64,000 bases of DNA from Bilabrum cf. latius (lineage: Eukaryota > Bigyra: Bicosoecida > Bigyra > Bicosoecida): positions 1,488,001 to 1,552,000 of the forward strand of contig OZ237739.1 of the NCBI GenBank assembly GCA_965178125.1, in the 5' to 3' direction. The notes below the pieces were generated by a model, which saw only the letters and a program-made list of their open reading frames with translations, was not told the DNA's origin and did no database searches. Positions 46,910 to 58,574 of the stretch are shown piece by piece; position 1 is the stretch's first letter, and every line of letters begins with the position of its first letter. Both the position numbers and the translations under genes were made by a program.

Positions 46910-48184
46910 GCTGCACTTTGTTGTGATACTATTGTAACCTTAATCGACTCTACAGACCCTTCGCTGCAGTTGAACAGTAAAAAGTGAGCAATGCGCTCGT
47001 TGGGAACAGGTCAAACCAGGTAAACCTTGCCTGACTAGGGGGAAGAAGAATCGGGAAATGTGATCCAGTCTAGAATCTGCGTATATAATCAATGGATGGA
47101 GTGTCATGAAGGCTCGTCCGGCTGTGCACAAACAGAGCAAGGCATTGGCCCAGCCCCCATGTGGAAACGGTACCGCTGGACAGGCGGCCGATCGGCAATA
47201 GCGCGCCTCGAAGATCTTCGCATCAGAGCAAGGAGATACCCGTTAAGCACAAGCATGCTGTTGTATACTAATATACAAACCACTTTGCACTCGTACCAAG
47301 TATAGACCCGCACAGTAGGACGCACGCGGTCCCAGAGCAAAGCACCAGCTGAGCAAATGATGAACGCCCTGGATAACACTAAGCCCAACGCCCACAGTGC
47401 TATTCCAAACAAACTCTAAAACCAAAAACACAGGGCGAAATTCCGTAGGGGATTGAGGCTTTTATAGCGAGCGGCGATGCCAGAAAGATGCGTTGGGGTC
47501 ACACAAGAAAAATCAGACAACAGCATTTGCTGGAATAACAGGTGTGCACCGTTGCAGCAAGCCTAAAAATACCCCAGTGATTATAACGTTCGTACTGATA
47601 ATCTATTCATTCAGAAACACATTGCACACGCTGTTTCAGAAGGCCAGAGCAAGCTCCAGCAACGGACCTGCCCTGCACCGGTTAACGCGAGGTTACGACA
47701 CCAAACAGCACCAAATTCGATATAAAACGCATGAAATTAATATTTTAAAGAATACGCCGAACGTACAATTACTCACACCTAAAATTAGGAGTAAAATGGC
47801 GGTGATAGGTCCCTGAACGCCCAGAGCGCCCGGCTTAAAACATCACGCAACTTATCCTCTAAATGATGTAACGTGTACATACTACATTTAGTTGCCATTG
47901 GGTACATTTTAGGCGCTGGGCGTCGCTAGTCCGCGACATGTCTAGCTCAAGTTAGAAAATATTTTATATTTGTAATGCGTTTATCTTCCATTTCAAAGAA
48001 AGTGTCAAGGCCGTTTCTCATGGTCCTAAAGTAGAGTGCTAAGTTCCCATCTGCTTGCTTTTTTCGTGGTGAACAGCCATACATCGGCTTTTGGTCGGTA
48101 ATTCAATTCACTTGGTTTTAATATTGACTTTGCACATACGTTTCTGGGATAAATTGTCTAGAATTATAAATTCATGCCTGCCAT
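46910..48184. promoter_or_regulatory. Long divergent intergenic region with AT-rich tracts
   Basis: At about 1,275 bases this is the longest gap between genes. It separates the minus-strand demethylase from the plus-strand RanBP2-finger gene and should hold both promoters. It is markedly AT-rich from about 47250. A TATA-like TATATAA lies at about 47083. A paired element is described separately at 47817-47923. I see no tRNA or spliceosomal RNA. Confidence 0.5.
47817..47923. other. Predicted stem-loop element, possible ncRNA or MITE
   Basis: Two arms, ACGCCCAGAGCGCC at 47817-47830 and GGCGCTGGGCGT at 47912-47923, can pair over 12 base pairs with a two-base bulge. Inside, CTAAATG pairs with CATTTAG, and ATGTA pairs with TACAT around a five-base ACGTG loop (47859-47891). 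No target-site duplication is obvious. The element could be a structured RNA, a terminator-like hairpin or a small inverted-repeat transposon. Confidence 0.4.
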
Positions 48185-51100
48185 ATGCTCGCAGCACCTG
48201 TAATAAGTTGGAAAAAAGCGGTTGGAAAGCAATAGGCTGACGACCGAAAGAGTAGGTATGCGTCAGAGGCTAGATCAACGCACCATGCCTCGAAGCGACG
48301 AGCCCGCGCGGGAGAAAGTCCTCGTCCAAAGGCCTCGATTGGGCTTGGCCCCCAGGGTGCTCTGGCCGTGCGGTTGCCCAGCCGGGAGCCGCTGCTACCA
48401 GAGGGGTCATGCGTAGGTGGTAGGAGGCCGTTGTTACACTTGGTAGTGCTGCATGCGTCTGAGCCCGGCGTGTCGCAATACGCCCGTGACTTGGCGATCA
48501 AGTGGAACTGGCACGGCTTCGACGTGTTCATCAACGTGAGTACTGCGTGCCGGGTTGGAAGCTATGCTGTTTGCGTTTCGTATGCTCCTAACCATATGTC
48601 GTTCTTTCAATGCGCCTGTACATTTGTTTGATTCTGCAGCTTCACGTGGGTGACGTGGCCCGTCTCGTGCCACCGTCCCACCCCTTGCGGCGGGCCAGTC
48701 ATTCCGGGGGCAAGGCATTGGTCAAGGCGGAGCACCTGTCAGGGATCCTGCAGGTGTCTCCTGCCGATTTTATCGTGGTGGTGGGCCAGTACAACATGCA
48801 GAGAGGCACAGGGCAGGTCCGCAGGGGCGGGCGGCTGCACGAGGTGCCGGTGGACGACAGCCTGACTGCCTTTTTGGAGCAGTGGGCCAGCATGATTGGC
48901 GTGCCCATGGACATCGAGGGCGTGGACGCAGGGGACTCCTCCTCCTCCTCCACTTTGAAACTCTCCGAGGCTCAGCTGGCGCGCAGGTTGGAGAGATATA
49001 CGGGTGTGCGGGACATGCCCTCTTGCATCGAGGCAGTCAGGACGCAGGCGGCTGGTGTGAGGGGCTGGCTGCGTGTCAAGGGCAGGCAGGAGGCGCTGGG
49101 GCGGGCGAGGACAGCCGATGCAGTGGCCGCGCTGTCTCCAGACCACCAGCAGGTTCTATTGGACCTTCAATCGATGGAAGCCCGTGAGACATGCGTCGTC
49201 GTCAAGATGGGCTCGGATCAATCGCCATTCGCGCGAACGCGCCCTGACTCCCGCAGGTCCAACACGATCCGCTCACAAAGCGCCCCTTCCTCTTTTTTCA
49301 TTCTTCACTCAGACCCTCCCTTCCGACCCTCCCTTCCACGCAGAGCTGATGCGGTTGCACGCCCGTTTGGAGCACGCGCGATCGCAGCTGCAGTCAGCGC
49401 CGCGGCTGCCTCCTGATGCCTCGCGACTGGAGGTGTTTGCGAGCTCGCTGGGCCTGACTCTGGGCGTTGTACTGGACAAGTTGGAGCGGCCGACTCCAGC
49501 CGTGCCTGATAGAGTGCCCGACGGGACGTGGGCGGGTCACCCTGCGCTGCCTGCCTCAATGGCCGACAGGCTGCTCTTCGCGCTTAGCAAGCAGCAGCGG
49601 GTGGTGCAGGCAGAGGGGGAGGCTGTGGCCGCGCTGGCTGGCAGTCGGAGCGGCTGGAGCAGGTATCTCAAGCGGGTCAGGGAGGCGAAGGTGGAGGGGA
49701 AGGGGAGCCTGACCGGGAGCGTTAATGGCGCGGGTGCTGGGGTTGCAGCGTCGGGAGACTCGGGGGGTTGGAGGGGTGGGGCAATGGGAGCATTCGCTGC
49801 CAGGACTAGTGCGAGCCCAGTAGCGGGGACAGGCCTGAAGCACGGTAGTCTGCAGCACGGGAAGGCGGGCGCTGGAACCTTCAAGCATGCCCCTGCTGGT
49901 GCTATTGCGTCCGAGGCTGCCTCTGCTGCGACGCCGCAAGTTGAGCTGCGTCCGGGGCAGTGGTAGTGTGCTGCGTGCACGTATGTGAACGAGCCAGGTG
50001 CCAAATCTTGCCTCATGTGCCAGGGCAAGCGAGCGACCGAACCCGCCGATCAGTCTCCAGGCAGCATTGCTTCGCCAGCTGCAGGTGCGCCCGTACGAAG
50101 CAGCGGCCAGCTGCCATCCAGCCCAATTGTGCCGGTCTCAACGAGCGGTGGTGGCATCGCAACGTCGGCGAGAGCATCCGCTGGCTCTGCCAATCCCGCT
50201 CCTGGCAGCGGCAAGAAGCGCCGGCACCCACGCGAGCGCAGAGGCAGGGGCCAAAGGAAGGAGCCGCTGGACCCGCTGCTGCCCAAATCGGCAGTGAACG
50301 AGAGAGCCAGGGCCAGGAGGGAGGCGGCGGCCGCCGCCGCCGCCGAGCAGCAGGCCAAGCGCACCAGGGAACAAGAGCAGCGAGAGGCCGCGCGGCAGGA
50401 GCATCTCATGCACGAGCAGCGAGAGTAGCTCCAGCACCAGCAGCAGCAGCCACAGTTTGGAGGCATGGGGTATCCAGGTGGACCGCACTTTGCACCCATG
50501 CCTTCGCACTTTGGAGGCCCGGGCCCTGCGCTGATGCAACCGTATGGGTTCCCCGCCGGGATGGGGCAAGTCATGGGTGGGTTGCCTGTCCCTGGCGCTT
50601 CGATGGGAGGGCCGGGCGTGTTACAGGGCAGCGGGGCAGTGCCCAGTTCTGGCAGTGCCACCGCTGGTCTGGGCTTGGGTGCGGGAGGGGGGGTGGCGGA
50701 CGCAGGGGCCGTGCACCGACCGGGTGGTACCCCCGTGGGGATGGGTCTGATCCCGGGGAGGCCACTTCCCCCTGCCTTCGTGCCTCGTTCGCAGCTACCG
50801 GCGGTGGGGGTGGCCGGGCTGCCGGTGCCTAGCCAAGGCCTCGTGTCAGCGCCAGCGAGGGACGCCGGGCACGTAGCTGTGGGTGTGGCCTCCAGCACAG
50901 GGGTTGCAGCTGCTGCAATTGCGGGGGGTGGGACTGGGCTGCCGCTGCCCGCGAGTTCGGCCGTGGAGGGCGCTAGTGGAGGCTGGGACATGCACGGGGT
51001 GGGTGTGCACATTGGTGCTGGTGGTGGTTTGCCCACGCCTGCCGCGTGGGGGACTGTCTCTGCCCCTGGCAAGCATGTGCATGAAGAAGCCAAGGGAGAC

Positions 51101-51613
51101 AGCAGGGAGGAGCCGCAGGAGGCGGGATGGGGCATGGGCGGCGGAGCAGGCATCAGCGGAGCGGGGGCTCTGTGGGGGTCGGATGGAGGAGTGTCCATGG
51201 GGCTGCCCACTGCCCTGCGGGAAAGTGTGCCGGTGGGAGTCGCTGCTGTGGACATGGGTGCTCAGCTGGACGGGGGCGATGCTGTGGGGGCTGCACTGGT
51301 GGAGACGAGGGACAGGCAGGCGCTGCGGCTGGCAGCCAGGGATCTAGGTCAAGGCGTGGAAGGCGTGGGCTCGGCAATGGATGGCAGAGACAGTAGTGCC
51401 GTGTCGGGCGGCACCGAAGGGCTCCTGGGGGGAGACAAGCCAAACGAACTTGGTCTTGGCACACTGGGCGTCTCGTTAGGTGGTGGTACTATTCAGGCTG
51501 GTGCACAGGGTGGACTCGGCGGTGGAGCACTCGCTGGTGCCATGCCACCCGCGACCGCCGATGGTGCTCACGCGTTCCCGTTGTCGGATGTGCTCAGAGA
51601 CGCGCTCAGCTGA
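48185..51613 (+). CDS. RNA-binding protein with anticodon-like fold and RanBP2 zinc finger, three exons
   Basis: Exons are 48185-48535, 48640-49183 and 49344-51613. Introns of 104 and 160 bases have GTGAGT or GTGAGA donors and TGCAG or CGCAG acceptors. All phases agree and give 1,054 residues with a TGA stop. An Arg/Ser-rich N-terminus precedes a globular region (LHLVVLHASEPGVSQYARDL, then ADFIVVVGQYNMQRGTGQV) that resembles the anticodon-binding fold of class II tRNA synthetases and NCOA5. This resemblance is tentative. A coiled segment follows, then a RanBP2-type finger (W-x-CAACTYVNEPGAKSCLMC) near residue 502. A Gln/Arg-rich helix and a long Gly/Pro-rich tail complete the protein. In-frame TAGs are near 48233, at 49964 (within the finger, between W and C) and at 50426 (before LQHQQQQPQ). 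A role in pre-mRNA metabolism is inferred from the domains. Confidence 0.75.
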
Positions 51614-51746
51614 CATTGAAGCAGCGAATATAATACATAGATTGCATAGGCGCCAGACATGGCCTAGGCCTAGGCGGGCCTTGGCTCCGAATTCAAGCGG
51701 GATCCGGACGACCCGTGATGTGCCACAATACGTTGTGCAGACAGAC

Positions 51747-54700
51747 ATGGCATCCATGTGGCCTCCAGCTTTTGAACATATTGATGCCCCAACACTTGCG
51801 AAGCTGAAGGCATCTGATAGCGATGCTTTGGCAAAGGTAGCAAAGGATATTTCTGGCTGCGCGCAGGCATGTACTGACTTCTTTTCCCCGGCAGCTGAGC
51901 AGTCCACGGAAAAATCTATCCACGGATTAACTTCTAGCGTTCGCAAACTGCATGAATTTGTGCAAGATATACTCGTAGCTGGCGTGGATGGGGCCATTTC
52001 AGGTGATCAAGTTGTCACGGTGTTAACTGCATCGCGCGCCGCAGTCTCCAGCGATGAAGACCGCGATAGTGCAGCCGAGTCAGACCGCCAGTTTGTTTTA
52101 GGCGAAGCAATTGCTGACTCTGTCTGGCTGATCGGGAATGCGCTTGGAGATAAAAGCGAGAGCTCAGACAAGAGGGCTGGTGCACTCAAACGAATTGTCA
52201 CGTTGCTGTCAAGGAGTGGAATTTGCTAGTCCAGAGTTCCTCAAACAAAGGGAGCATCAGCGCTGATGCCATAGCAGGATTCTGCTGTGGACGTGCCAGA
52301 TTCTGGAGAATCAGCAGAGGAGGTTGACTTGATCCGAGGCAGCCTGGATCACGAAGCCCTGGCAGCGGCAGGGGTCTCTGCACTAAAATCATCAAAACGA
52401 GCCGTTGCACTAGCCAACACAAAGATGCGATACGTCCAGGTGAGATACCCGATAATCCACTCAGCGGGCGCTCGGTGTGCTTCCACGAACAACGCCGGAG
52501 TTGCTGGCCGCTCACTTCCACTCTCTCAAGTCGCAGGTTAAGTTCAACATGCTCGCAGAAGCATCGGAAGGATTTGCAAAGCTAGCTGCTGCCTCGCTCG
52601 CCGCCTCCCTCGCGGGCCAACCAAGCGAGCAGATCGTGCCAGGCCGCTCCCAGGAGAGCCCCGCCCTGCTCGCCCGCATCCAGACGCTCACGGGCTCCTT
52701 CCGCCTGGACCCTGCCAAGGCCATGGACCTCGTGCTGGCCGCGCTTGAGGGGGCCACGCGACAGGAGGCGGAGGCTGCAGCCGTCGCGGCCGGGGCCTCC
52801 GCGGCTGGCAGGGCCCAGGGCCTGGCAGCGTCAGGGGCCGGGGGCGCCTCCCGATGGGCGCTCCAGGAGGGGAGCGGCATTGACGCTGACCCAGTCGCAG
52901 CACAGCAGCTGGTGCTGGGGGCCGGGTGGCGAGAGGTGCTGGGCGCATTCCGGCGGGAGCACCTTGCCTCCATGGTGGGCCGCAGGCTGGGGCAGGCCGC
53001 CGGAGAGGCGAGAGCAGCGCTGCACGGGCCATTGGAAGGAGGCAGCGCCGGAGCTGGAGCTGCTGCTGCGGCGGGGGGAGCGAGGCCGAGCCGGCAGCAG
53101 CTGCAGCAGGCTAGGGTTGCTCTGGCGGCGCCGTGTGCTGCCGCTGCCTCGCTGCTGCAAGCCGGCTGCCTCGCTGTCGGTGACCTGCTGCCGCACCTGG
53201 CCGCTGCAGCGAGTGCCGGTGGGTCGGGTGCTGGTGCTGGCACTCCTGTCGCAGGTGACCTGCAAGCAGAGCTGGACCGCGAACTAGAGGACCTTGGTGT
53301 GGTGCGAATCGGGGACAGGGGATCCAGCGGGAAGGGGGCCATGACACAGGGCACGCACAGGCACGCTGACGCCTGTCCGAGCCACCTGGCTTCTACTGCC
53401 ACGGCGGTGCAGGGAACTATGCGCGGGCATGCGGCTGCGCCATCGCTGGGAGAGCTGGACGCCACGTCTGTCTCTGTGGCTCTGCTGGCTGCGCTGCTGC
53501 GGCTGGCCGCGCTGGAGATGTGCCAGAGAGGGCACCAATAGACGAGGTCGGGCAGCGCGTGGGTCTCCGCGTGCGTGCTGGTGCGCGTGATGTCTGCACC
53601 AGCCTGGAGGGCGCAGGGACTGGGGCTGCCGGTGGAGCCTGCCGCGCTCCCAAGCATAAGCACGGGGCTTTGTTCCCTGGCCAGGGCCCTGCTGGCTCCC
53701 GCCTACGGGGCACTGTCGGCGACCGGAACTGTCGTGGCCGACTCCAGCGGCGACAGCGCCGCGCCTGGGCCAGTCCTGTGCGCCTGGTCAAGGAGGGCAG
53801 GAGCACCCGGCGCCGGGGCTAGCGGCACGCTCGGGGGCAGTGGCGGATCAGCTGCGATGGAGGACGATGACAGCGAAGGTGGCGCGTTGCAAGAAGAGAG
53901 CGACTTGGCTATCGCCGGTCCCGGCGCGCTTCACCCAGCGAAAGACGCAGCCTCGGCCGCTGCGTCGCTGTGGCCGGTCCTCGAGGCCCTGGGCCCCCAC
54001 GTGTCCAACGACCCCGTGCTGCTGACCAGGCTGCTGAGGTGCGCGGCTTCCTCGCTAGCCGGGTGCGGGCAGGGGGCGAGCGCTTGCTCTGGGTCGTTGC
54101 TCAAGAAAACGCACCGGCAGGAGCAGCTTGCATCCCCCGTGCACAGGCGGTGGTGGCTCTCTGCCCTCCACCGGGTGCTGCTGCCGGGCTGTTTCTTGTC
54201 CGGGGCAAACGTGGGCGTGCAGGCCTAGCTGTGGACCTGCCTGCAGCAGCTGCCGTGGTACGCTCGATTCGCAGTCTACGAGCGGGTGGCTCTGTCTTAC
54301 GCGCAGCACTCCAGCTCTGTCTTCGACGGGGGCAGGGAGGCGCTGTTCCAGGGGCTGGTACTTGAGGACGGGGCGGCGGCTCTGCTGGGCTGGTCGGAGC
54401 TGGAGATGGAGAAAAGGGAGGAGGAGCTGCAGCAGGCCGCCATGGATCCGTTGGACGGGGCACCTGACAGCGACGTTGGGGCAGGCGCGGCGGCTGCCTT
54501 CGAGGGCATGGGTGGCGCGATGTCGGTGTCAGTGGCCCGCTGGCCACTCGCCGCTCTTCCGCTGGGCAAGGCGGTGTCCCGGGAGCGGGAGCAGGAGCTG
54601 GACTAGAAGGATGCGGCGCGAGCGGGAGATGCGAAGGAGGGAGCCGAGCAGGAGCAGGAGGTGGAGCAGGACAATGGTGCGGACAGGCCTCTGGTAGGAG

Positions 54701-57700
54701 GGGCAGCTGCGGTCCGGCTTGCGGTGCACTGCCTGCGGTGCGCCGCCTCCCGCGGGCACAAGGCCGTGTCGCAGGCCTTCAAGCGGGTGGCCAAAGACAC
54801 GATGAGGAGGGCGGCGCGGGCCATCGGCAAGGCTTCGAGGGCCTTCCCGCTGCCCGTGTGCGACGCGCTGGTGGGCTCGCTCGAGTCCATGGGCAACTTG
54901 ACCGAGACCGGCATGGAAGCCCTGCGGTTCATGACCCCGCAATCGCTGGACGTGCTGGTGTTCGCGCTGGCCAGGAGGCTCGCCTCGGATGAGCCCAACG
55001 AAGGCGGGGCCTCAGTGGCGCATGGCGGGTACAGGGAGGCGGGCGCTTTGGGCTCCCGCGACGCTTTCGGCGAGGACGGGCACTCTGCTTCGCGATGGAT
55101 GCACGCACTCGCTGGACTCACCGCGTGGCTGGCCCGCAAGTTTCCCAGTCAGAGCATTGCGCCCTTGCTGGCCGTGGTGCAGCGGAGATTGCTGGCCGGC
55201 AGCCTGTCTCACCTTGTGGTACTGCGGGAGGTCATGGCGGTGGCAGGCGGGGTGCCCCCGCTGGGCCAGCTCAACCCCTCGCAGGCCAAGGCCATGGGTG
55301 GCTCCCTGGCTCTGGAGGAATCCACGGCGGTGGGTGTGCTCAGGGGGGGGCCCTCAAGGGACTCGATGGCGGCCGTGAGAGCGGTACTGGCCTATGGGCT
55401 CAGGGCGGCGCCGGCGGCCGACGATGTGCCGCAGCTGGAGCACCGCGCCAAGGGAGGTGCCGGCGGGCGGCCACTGCTGGAGGTGCCCGGCGGGTTCGTC
55501 ATGTCGCTGCAAGTGCTCGCGGCACAGGCGAGGGACGGCGCGGCGTGGTCCGAGAGGGCCAGGCATGGCTCTTTGCGGTCCGCCGCCGAGTCGCAGGACG
55601 CCGCGAGGATGGTGTCGGACCAGCTGCTCGGGTTCGTGCACAGGCAGCGGGAGCAGCAGCAGTCGCAGCGGCAGGGGGCAGGCCTGGACCCCGTGCTGCT
55701 GGCCCGCGTGACTCCCCCGCTGCACGTGCTGTGCGGTCCACCCTCCTCGGGGGGGATGGGCCTAAGCGCAGCCTCCGCATTCGCCCTGCTGCGCCCCCTC
55801 ATCCGCGCCCTGTCCGCTCCCAAGAGGCCCGGCTCCTAGGACTGGGCCCGGTTGAGCGCGGCTGCCGCTGCCGAGGTGAAGAAGGACCCGTCGCTGGCTC
55901 TCGGGGCGGCCGTGGTGGAGCCGGGGAAGGATCTTTCGACGGATATTCTCCAAGCTGGGCGGGCGCTCTGCCAACGCGTGCTGTCGACCGAATGGCCCCA
56001 GGCATCGGCTCCCCTGGAGGGTGCGCTGAGGCGAGTTGCCGGATCCAACGGGCCCCGGCTGTCCGCTGACGGCAGCCCCTTGCCTGCCTGGGTGCTGGCG
56101 AGCGAGTTCGCCCTGGGGTCCCCGCTGCTCGAGGAGAGCGCGCGACTGTGCGGGTGCGTGCCTGCTGGCCTGTGGGCTCCCAGGGAGCTGTGCGGGCAAG
56201 TCGACGAGGCCGGTGGGGCGGCAAGCGGTGAGGACGGGCCCGAGCACAAGCCTAGGACCTTCCCCGGGGGCGGGGTGCTGCACCCTGGTCTGTTCGCGTG
56301 GTTTTGGGGGCTCGACCTGTTCGACCTGTCCTGCCCCACGGACGTCTATGACGAGCGGGTGGAGGCGCTGGTGGCCGATGCCGCCCGCCTGCAGCAGGAG
56401 GCAGACGACTACATCAGCGGTCGGGCGCAGGGCACAGCCGGGTTCGGTCAGGCCATGGGGAACAGCGAGGAGGACCGGATGACACCGGAGGAGAGGCAGC
56501 GGGCGGCCAGGGAGCGGCTCGAGGACAAGGCAGCCAGGGAGTCGCTGGCCAGGCAGATCCGGATCGATAAACCGGAGCATGCGAGCCACGCGCTGCGGGT
56601 GCAGCGGCGGCTCATCGCATGCCTGTCCTCGGGACAGCTCACTCCGAATGCGCCCCCCATGCTGGCTGACCTGCCGGCCGCGCTGACCCGCTCCTGCTTC
56701 CTCCCCAGAGCGGCCCAGGGCCCGCACGAGGCCATTTACGCGGCCCGGTTCCTTCTGCTCATGCACCGAAGCAACACACCGCGGTTCAGCACCATCCGGG
56801 CGCTCATGATGGTGTTCCGCACGGGGGCGCCGCGCCTGCTGGCCTCTACCCCGCGTGAGGCCCGCGCCATCGGCCAGTTCATGCGGGTCATCTTGGGCGC
56901 CATGCAGCGGTGGAGGGACAGCGAGCCACTCTTCCGCAAGGAGGCCCTCGGGGACGGGGGCAAGGCCAAGTAGCCTCGTCTGGTGGGCTTTGACGTGCGC
57001 GCGGGAGTGCCGTGCACCCACAAGCGCTACCTGGAGATCCACCAGCTGTGCCACCGAGACCTTCACCTGGCTCTCACCAGCCCGTTCCGGGTGGAGGCGG
57101 GGGAGGATGGCCGCGGGCGGGGGCCCCGGCAGCCACTCGTGATGCTCAAGAGCGCGCTGATTGGCATGACCACGCTCAGCGGTGTGTTCCCCACTCGCCC
57201 TGAGCACATCCGGGAGCAGCTCCGTTTGCTGGAGGGCTTCGTGGAGAGGGAGGAGGCCCGGCGGAGCTCTGGGGACTACAGGGCCGAGCTGCCACCCATG
57301 TGCTTCTCCTTCATCTCGGCGCTCAAGGAACAGCTCAAGCAGCTGGGGGCCGCGGGGGAGGAGGGCGGGCAGGACAGCGCGCCCGTGGGGCCTGGAAGGT
57401 CCATGTCCCGGCCCGGGGTGTCCTCTGTGTCCGCATCTCGCGATCGAGACGGGAACGGGGGCGCGGGAGGCAGGTCCGAGGACCGATGGCATGGCCGAGA
57501 TCACCGCGGGAGGGAGACGGGCGGACACGCCGCCAGGTAGGAGGCCTCGTCCTCCCGGGCACGTGCCCCTGAGGACGAGGACGGGCTGAGGGAACAAGCC
57601 AGGGAGGCGGCCCGCCGGAGGAGAGAGAGGAGGCCCTCGGAGGCCGATAGGCAGGACACGGCCCCTGTGGCGGGGCAGAAGAGGAGCGTTGCGGACAGGG

Positions 57701-58443
57701 ACAGGGATGTGCCGGTGGGCAAGGGCGGGTCGGTCCAGGGCCTGAGGGTCAGCGGGGCCGACACAGGGGCGGCACCGAGCCCGTCTCCCCGCGCGAGAGA
57801 CGTGCGTATAGGAGGTGGAGGGGCAGGGGACCGTCTGCCTTCCCGGGACCGGGACGGGCGGCAATCTCGGGAGCGCGCGCGCAGCTCTGACCGGAATGGT
57901 GCCGGGGACAGGGACAGGGACAGGGACAGGGATTTCGGTCGGGGACGGGAGCGGCGGGAGTACCCTGACCGCGGCTCTTCCAGGGAACAGGGGGGCAGGG
58001 CGGAGGGGGGCTTCGCGTCCAGGGGTGCTCGGGACGGAGACAGGGGTGGCAGGGACGCGCGAGGCAGGCCAGGCCAGGCCGCCGAGGGCGATCGTTGGGA
58101 GGCCCGAGGGGCTGGGGCCCGGAAGGAGGAAGGTCGCGATAGGGACAGGGATGGCGGCAGGGACTGGGACCGTGACGGGGGCCGGAGCAAGCGCCGTCGG
58201 CTGGACGTGCAAGAGGGCGGCAGCAGCAGCAGCAGTGGTCGCAGGGACAGGGAGAAAGAGGGGGAGAGGGGCCGAGGGGACTCGGTGCGGCGGCACGACA
58301 CGGCCACCACAAAGGACAGTCGAGGCAGCGGGCGCAGCTCGGAGCGAGACAGAGACAGGGGCGGGGCCGGTGGTGAGGAGCACGGGGGCGGCGGCGGCGG
58401 CGGGGGCAAGCGGAAGAAGCGAGGCCGTGGGTTCAGGCGCTGA
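51747..58443 (+). CDS. THOC2: THO complex subunit 2 (mRNA export), two exons
   Basis: THOC2 is the scaffold of the THO/TREX complex, which packages nascent mRNA for export. Exon 1 is 51747-52439 and exon 2 is 52537-58443. The 97-base intron (GTGAGA...GTCGCAG) joins a helix to VKFNMLAEASEGFAKL, which matches the TKFNLLREESEGYAKL block of THOC2. Other matching blocks are LWTCLQQLPWYARFAVYE, LGQLNPSQAKAMGGSLALE, FWGLDLFDLSCPTDVYDERV, CFLPRAAQGPHEAIYAARF and RFSTIRALMMVF. The last 340 residues are an Arg/Asp/Ser-rich disordered tail, as in animals. The product is 2,199 residues, longer than human (1,593). Eight in-frame TAGs occur (52227, about 52272, 53539, 54226, 54604, 55837, 56971, 57538). 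The one at 54226 precedes LWTCLQQLPW. The stop is TGA. Confidence 0.93.
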
Positions 58444-58574
58444 TGGCCGCGGGGTCCTGCCCTGCTGGCACGAGGGGGTGGTAGCGGCGATCGGAATCGT
58501 TTCTACCGCAGCTGGTCCATACATGACTGATTTGGCGTACAACAAAGGCCTACAGGATAAGTACACCATGTTAA

